Source of the DNA: an uncultured Roseobacter sp.
GTDB lineage: Bacteria; Pseudomonadota; Alphaproteobacteria; Rhodobacterales; Rhodobacteraceae
Assembly: GCF_947491795.1 (NCBI RefSeq)
Contig: NZ_CANLKW010000002.1
Span: 546,001-610,000 of the forward strand
Direction of reading: 5' to 3'
DNA: 64,000 nucleotides
Made by a program: the position numbers and the translations under genes. Below, piece after piece: positions 60,224-64,000 of the stretch. Each line of letters opens with the position of its first letter. Positions within the stretch are counted from its first letter, which is position 1. The notes below the pieces were generated by a model. It had not been told where the DNA came from. It did not search any database and saw nothing but the letters and a program-made list of their open reading frames with translations.

Positions 60224-61369
60224 ATGAGACCCGACAGCGAAGCGGCCCTGGCCGAAATGATCAGATCAGCCGATGGCCCGCTGGCCATCCGGGGCGGCGG
60301 CACGCGCGGCTTTTCCACCGGCGGCACCGTTCTGGAAACCGGCGGGTTGTCGGGTGTGTCGCTCTATGAGCCCGGCGCGCTGACCCTGGTTGCCGGTGCG
60401 GGGACCCCCCTGTCAGAGATCGAGGCCGTTCTTGCCGCCGAAAACCAGCGGCTGGCCTTTGAGCCGATGGACCACCGTGGAGTGATGGGCACAACCGGTG
60501 AGCCGACCCTGGGCGGGGTGATGGCCGCAAATGTCAGCGGCCCGCGCCGCATCCAGGGCGGTGCGGCACGGGATTATGCGCTGGGTGTCCGGTTTGTGGA
60601 TGGCGCGGGTACAATCGTCAGCAACGGTGGCCGCGTGATGAAGAACGTCACCGGCTATGACCTGGTCAAACTGATGTGCGGCGCATACGGCACACTGGGC
60701 GTGCTGACGGAGGTTTCGCTCAAGGTGCTGCCGGTTCCGGAGACAAGCGGTACGCTGATGCTGCGCGACCTGACAGCGCAGGACGCCGTAGAAGTGATGT
60801 CCCGGGCGCTGGGATCGCCCTGGGAGATTACCGGTGCGTCGCATTGCGCCAAAATCATTGACGACAGGCCGGTAACAGCCCTGCGGGTCGAAGGCTTTGA
60901 GGACTCTGTGAACTACCGTCTGCAGCAGCTGAAAACACTTTTTGCCGACCGGGGAGTGGATATGGAGATCGCGCCGCAGGACATGTCGGACTGGTTCTGG
61001 GACGGTGTGCGCAACGCCGGTAAATTCTCGGAGGCTGAGGGGGACGTATGGCGGGTGTCGTGCAAACCGTCAGACGGGCCGGGCCTTGATGCCGCTGCAG
61101 GGGCAGAGGAGTGTTTTACCGACTGGGGCGGCGGGCTGATCTGGTTCCGCATGGCGCCGGGTACAGACCTGCGTGCCCGTCTGGGTTCATTTGACGGCCA
61201 TGCAACACTGGTGCGCGCCTCTGAAGAGACGCGGGCAACACCGGGTGTGTTCCAGCCGGAGGCCCCGGGCGTTGCACGCCTGAGTGCGGGCCTGCGGGCG
61301 CGGTTTGATCCGCGCGGCATACTGAACAGAGGTCTGATGGGGCCGGTGATGGCAGGGGAGCCGGCATAA
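60224..61369 (+). CDS. glcE: Glycolate oxidase subunit GlcE
   Basis: Second FAD-binding subunit, 381 residues from the ATG at 60224 (MRPDSEAALAEMIRSADGPLAIRGGGTRGF). It has the FAD P-loop region RGGGTRGF, GTTGEPTLGGVMAANVSGPRR and the MKNVTGYDLVKLMCGAYGTLGVLTEVSLKVLPVPE block typical of GlcE. Its stop overlaps the glcF ATG by a base (ATAATG). The frame is open upstream to 60140, without conserved residues. Confidence 0.92.
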   Translation: MRPDSEAALAEMIRSADGPLAIRGGGTRGFSTGGTVLETGGLSGVSLYEPGALTLVAGAGTPLSEIEAVLAAENQRLAFEPMDHRGVMGTTGEPTLGGVMAANVSGPRRIQGGAARDYALGVRFVDGAGTIVSNGGRVMKNVTGYDLVKLMCGAYGTLGVLTEVSLKVLPVPETSGTLMLRDLTAQDAVEVMSRALGSPWEITGASHCAKIIDDRPVTALRVEGFEDSVNYRLQQLKTLFADRGVDMEIAPQDMSDWFWDGVRNAGKFSEAEGDVWRVSCKPSDGPGLDAAAGAEECFTDWGGGLIWFRMAPGTDLRARLGSFDGHATLVRASEETRATPGVFQPEAPGVARLSAGLRARFDPRGILNRGLMGPVMAGEPA

Positions 61370-62691
61370 TGCAGACAACTTTCACACCCGAACAGCTGCG
61401 CGACCCGGCGACAGAGCGCAGCAACGAGATCCTGCGCGCCTGTGTGCACTGTGGTTTCTGCACCGCGACCTGCCCGACCTATCAGGTGCTGGGCGATGAA
61501 CTCGACAGCCCGCGCGGGCGGATTTACCTGATCAAGGACATGCTGGAGAACGACCGGGACCCGGATGCGAAAACGGTAAAACACATCGACCGCTGCCTCA
61601 GTTGTCTGGCCTGTATGACCACCTGCCCGTCGGGGGTGCATTATATGCATCTTGTTGATCATGCGCGGGAATATATCGAGCAGCGCTATAAGCGCCCGTT
61701 CAGTGACCGCGCACTGCGCTGGATCCTGGCGCGTATTCTGCCCTATCCTATGCGGTTTCGTGTGGCGCTGCTGGGCGCTAAAATCGGCCGGCCGTTTGCC
61801 CGGCTGATGCCCGATGCGCGGCTGCGCGCGATGCTGGAGATGGCCCCGAAAACCATCCCCCCGGTGAGCCGTAACGATGATCCGCAGACCTTTGCACCCA
61901 CCGCGCCGCGCAAAAAGCGTGTGGCGCTGATGACGGGCTGTGCACAAAAAGCGCTGAACACCGATATCAACGACGCCACGATCCGTCTGCTGACCAGGCT
62001 GGGCTGCGAGGTTGTGGTGGCCAAGGGGGCGGGCTGTTGCGGAGCGCTGACCCATCACATGGGCAAGGCCGACGAAAGCCACGCGACGGCGGCGAAAAAC
62101 ATCCGCGCCTGGGCTGCGGAAATGGACGGGGGCGGGCTGGATGCCATTGTGATCAACACCTCGGGCTGCGGCACGACGGTCAAGGATTATGGTCATATGT
62201 TCCGCAATGACGCACTGGCCGGAGATGCGGCGCGTGTATCTGCCGCTGCGATGGATATATCCGAGCTGCTGATGACGCTGGATGTGCCGGAAGGGCAGGA
62301 CAGGGAAGTGGTCGTGGCCTATCACGCGGCCTGCTCGCTGCAGCACGGTCAGAAGATCAAAACCTATCCCAAGGACCTGTTGAAGCGCGCCGGGTTTACG
62401 GTGGTTGAGCCGGCGGATTCCCATCTGTGCTGTGGTTCTGCCGGGACGTACAATCTGATGCAGCCCGAGATATCGGGTCAGCTCAAGGCACGCAAAGTAC
62501 GCACGCTGGAGGCGCGCAATCCCGATATTATCGCTGCGGGCAACATCGGATGCATGATGCAGATCGGATCGGCGACTCAGGTGCCCATCGTGCACACGGT
62601 CGAATTGCTGGACTGGGCCACGGGCGGGCCGAAACCTCCCGCCATGGTGGAAGGGTTCAACCCAGGGTCTGAGATTCCCCGCCTTCGTTAA
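61369..62691 (+). CDS. glcF: Glycolate oxidase iron-sulfur subunit GlcF
   Basis: Carries electrons from the flavin subunits through two 4Fe-4S clusters. The 440 residues include CVHCGFCTATCPTYQ (about 27-41) and CLSCLACMTTCPSG (about 80-93), then two CCG-type domains (KGAGCCGALTHHMG and SHLCCGSAGTYN) that bind further cofactors in this family. It ends the glcDEF operon. Confidence 0.94.
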   Translation: MQTTFTPEQLRDPATERSNEILRACVHCGFCTATCPTYQVLGDELDSPRGRIYLIKDMLENDRDPDAKTVKHIDRCLSCLACMTTCPSGVHYMHLVDHAREYIEQRYKRPFSDRALRWILARILPYPMRFRVALLGAKIGRPFARLMPDARLRAMLEMAPKTIPPVSRNDDPQTFAPTAPRKKRVALMTGCAQKALNTDINDATIRLLTRLGCEVVVAKGAGCCGALTHHMGKADESHATAAKNIRAWAAEMDGGGLDAIVINTSGCGTTVKDYGHMFRNDALAGDAARVSAAAMDISELLMTLDVPEGQDREVVVAYHAACSLQHGQKIKTYPKDLLKRAGFTVVEPADSHLCCGSAGTYNLMQPEISGQLKARKVRTLEARNPDIIAAGNIGCMMQIGSATQVPIVHTVELLDWATGGPKPPAMVEGFNPGSEIPRLR

Positions 62692-62709
62692 GAAAACAGC
62701 GACGGTCCG

Positions 62710-62717
62710 TTAACCAT
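62710..62717 (+). promoter_or_regulatory. CtrA-type half-site
   Basis: TTAACCAT, the 8-base half-site often bound by CtrA in alphaproteobacteria, lies 83 bases before the first trypsin-like protease gene. There is no second half at the standard 7-base spacing (the nearest GTTAA is 17 bases upstream). Suggestive only. Confidence 0.3.
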
Positions 62718-62799
62718 AAAGGGGGTAATCGGACCACCCTGGCCCCATTTTTGCCGCACATCGCAGGTAAGTCTGTCCCCGTTGAAGAGGGATAGTTTT

Positions 62800-63618
62800 G
62801 TGTGGAAATGGGTTTTTCTGGCCGCGGTTGTGGCAGTGGCAACCACCGGCGCAATCGCGCAGGACGGCCGCCTGCGGTCGCTGGATGTGGGAACGGATGC
62901 CACGCCCTGGGAGGCGGTTGGCCGTCTGGACATCGGCGGTGCAGGGTTTTGCACGGGCGCGCTGATCGGGCCGGATCTGGTGCTGACGGCGGCGCATTGT
63001 CTTTTTGACAAAACGTCCGGTGAGCGCATCAACCACGAGACTGTCGAGTTTCTGGCGGGCTGGCGCAACGGCCGCGCATCCGCCTACCGCAAGGTGCGCC
63101 GGGCCGTTGTCCACCCCGATTACAGTTATGCCGAAGAGGTCTCGTCTGCCCGGGTGCGCAACGACGTGGCGCTGCTGGAGCTGGTGCGCCCGATCCGTAA
63201 CACGACAATCGAGCCATTTGAGACGGCAACCCGTCCCCGCCCGGGCGCGCGGGTGGGTGTTGTCAGCTATGCGCGCAACCGCTCGGAAGCTCCCTCGCTT
63301 CAGGAAGTATGCCGGGTTCTGGCGCGCCAGGAAGGCGTGCTTGTGACCTCCTGTACGGTTGATTTCGGGTCATCCGGCGCGCCCATCTTTACCTTTGCGG
63401 ATGGCAAGGCGCATATCGTATCTGTCGTCTCTGCCAAGGCCGAAATGGACGGTCAGAATGTCTCCCTCGGCACTGCGCTGAGCGGCCCGCTGGCCTATCT
63501 GCGCAGTGAGCTGGATGCAGGCAAAGGCGTCTATCAGAAGGTTGCCCCGGTCAGCCGCATCGTGGTGGGCGAGAGCCGCCGTGACACCGGTGCGAAATTT
63601 GTCAGGCCGGGGGAGTAA
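62800..63618 (+). CDS. Exported trypsin-like serine protease
   Basis: A 272-residue protein from the GTG at 62800 (VWKWVFLAAVVAVATTGAIAQ, signal peptide cleaved near residue 20), preferred because GAGGG lies eight bases before it. The S1 fold is complete: VLTAAHCLFD with the catalytic His, VRNDVALLEL with Asp, and VDFGSSGAPIFTF with Ser, where GAP replaces GGP. One cysteine pair (FCTG and AHC) probably forms the His-loop disulfide. A near-identical layout starts at 63623, so the genes are tandem paralogues. Confidence 0.88.
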   Translation: MWKWVFLAAVVAVATTGAIAQDGRLRSLDVGTDATPWEAVGRLDIGGAGFCTGALIGPDLVLTAAHCLFDKTSGERINHETVEFLAGWRNGRASAYRKVRRAVVHPDYSYAEEVSSARVRNDVALLELVRPIRNTTIEPFETATRPRPGARVGVVSYARNRSEAPSLQEVCRVLARQEGVLVTSCTVDFGSSGAPIFTFADGKAHIVSVVSAKAEMDGQNVSLGTALSGPLAYLRSELDAGKGVYQKVAPVSRIVVGESRRDTGAKFVRPGE

Positions 63619-63622
63619 TCCG

Positions 63623-64000
63623 ATGATGCGTTCCCTGATCTGCGCGGTCGCGCTGCTGCTGACATCTGTTTCGGGCCAGGAGGCTGCGGCACAGCAGCAA
63701 ACCACTGACCTGCGGGGCATGGCCGGGGCCAATGACGCGCTGGTCTGGCGCGCTGTGGGCCGACTGGATGCGGACGGGACAGGGTTTTGCACGGCGACAC
63801 TGATCTCGCCTGAGTATGTTCTGACGGCTGCGCACTGTGTGTACTCCCCGCGCACAGGCGAGGCGCTGAAAGCGGAGGATCTGACCTTCCGGGCCGGTCT
63901 GCGGAATGGCCAGGCCGCTGCGGAACGTGGCATCACCCAGATCGAGGCCCATAAAGCCTATGACCCCAAAGACGGCCTGACCGCATCAAACATCCGTCAC
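63623..64000 (+). CDS. Second exported trypsin-like serine protease (5' part)
   Basis: The first 126 codons are visible: signal peptide MMRSLICAVALLLTSVSGQEAAA, then WRAVGRLDADGTGFCTATLISPEYVLTAAHCVYSPRTGEALKAEDLTFRAGLRNGQAAAERG. The layout (AVGRLD.., FCTxxLI, LTAAHC, then a GWRNG/GLRNG motif) is the same as in the preceding gene, so the two arose by tandem duplication. The rest, including the catalytic Asp and Ser, lies past the window. It starts four bases after the first gene's stop. Confidence 0.85.
   Translation, partial: MMRSLICAVALLLTSVSGQEAAAQQQTTDLRGMAGANDALVWRAVGRLDADGTGFCTATLISPEYVLTAAHCVYSPRTGEALKAEDLTFRAGLRNGQAAAERGITQIEAHKAYDPKDGLTASNIRH

Noticed and set aside
60913..62595. 560-codon frame antisense to glcE and glcF
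   Set aside because: Covers two clear genes on the plus strand; its translation is low-complexity and matches nothing.
1..64000. CRISPR array, rRNA operon or prophage
   Set aside because: No regularly spaced repeats, no rRNA-like stretches and no phage structural genes were seen in any frame.

Overview
The window is a chromosomal segment of a marine alphaproteobacterium of the Rhodobacteraceae (Roseobacter group). This is inferred from the Rhodobacter-type petABC operon, the glcDEF and leuCDB arrangements, several TRAP transporters, a GC-rich codon bias and frequent 4-base gene overlaps. No rRNA, CRISPR array or intact prophage is visible. Identities come from reading the protein sequences; no database search was run.

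Layout. 1-3109: thiamine ABC transporter thiBPQ (thiB cut by the window edge). 3106-3837: a RibH2-type lumazine synthase under an FMN riboswitch, divergent from a PaiB-like FMN-binding protein. 4508-8091: a GST-like protein, then petABC (cytochrome bc1) closed by a strong terminator. 8092-11886: a gene-poor stretch with a perfect CRP-type palindrome, a Crp/Fnr regulator, mtaB, dapF and tRNA-Lys.

11887-16583 is a decayed accessory region. It holds a broken metallophosphoesterase, a TniB fragment fused in frame to a SnoaL-like fragment, a broken VOC gene and an IS3-type transposase remnant. These surround an intact LysR gene and a yellow/MRJP-like plus muconolactone-isomerase-like pair.

16584-23047 is a malonate locus: TRAP transporter, malonyl-CoA decarboxylase and malonyl-CoA synthetase (matPQMAB), with a divergent GntR regulator and a TTGTATACAA palindrome. 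23509-24931 is an ArsR regulator with an ArsP-type permease. 25251-28835 is a CmcJ/NvfI-like enzyme, an LLM flavin oxidoreductase and an SDR, divergent from a LysR gene.

29007-32656 is the most unusual part. A cytosolic class 3 lipase domain is joined through three predicted membrane helices to a cysteine-containing tail, and the next gene 17 bases on encodes an exported trypsin-like protease. No described system was recognised.

32794-42202 is dominated by an eight-gene minus-strand operon: D-amino-acid dehydrogenase, TRAP DctPQM, a BASS-type transporter and PxpBCA (5-oxoprolinase). It is divergent from a MarR regulator and an Asp/Glu racemase-family gene, across a 17-bp perfect palindrome. 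Together they look like a route for uptake and use of 5-oxoproline or D-glutamate-type compounds.

42199-52939: YcaQ-like DNA glycosylase, LacI regulator, tRNA-Arg, a His-rich exported protein, tRNA-Pro, an EamA transporter and leuB, then membrane and exonuclease-like genes, leuD and leuC. 53036-57929: MscS channel, an unknown conserved-looking protein, rsfS, rlmH, an S41-like protein and a small exported protein. 57965-62691: DUF599 and glcDEF (glycolate oxidase). 62800-64000: two tandem trypsin-like proteases, the second cut by the window end.
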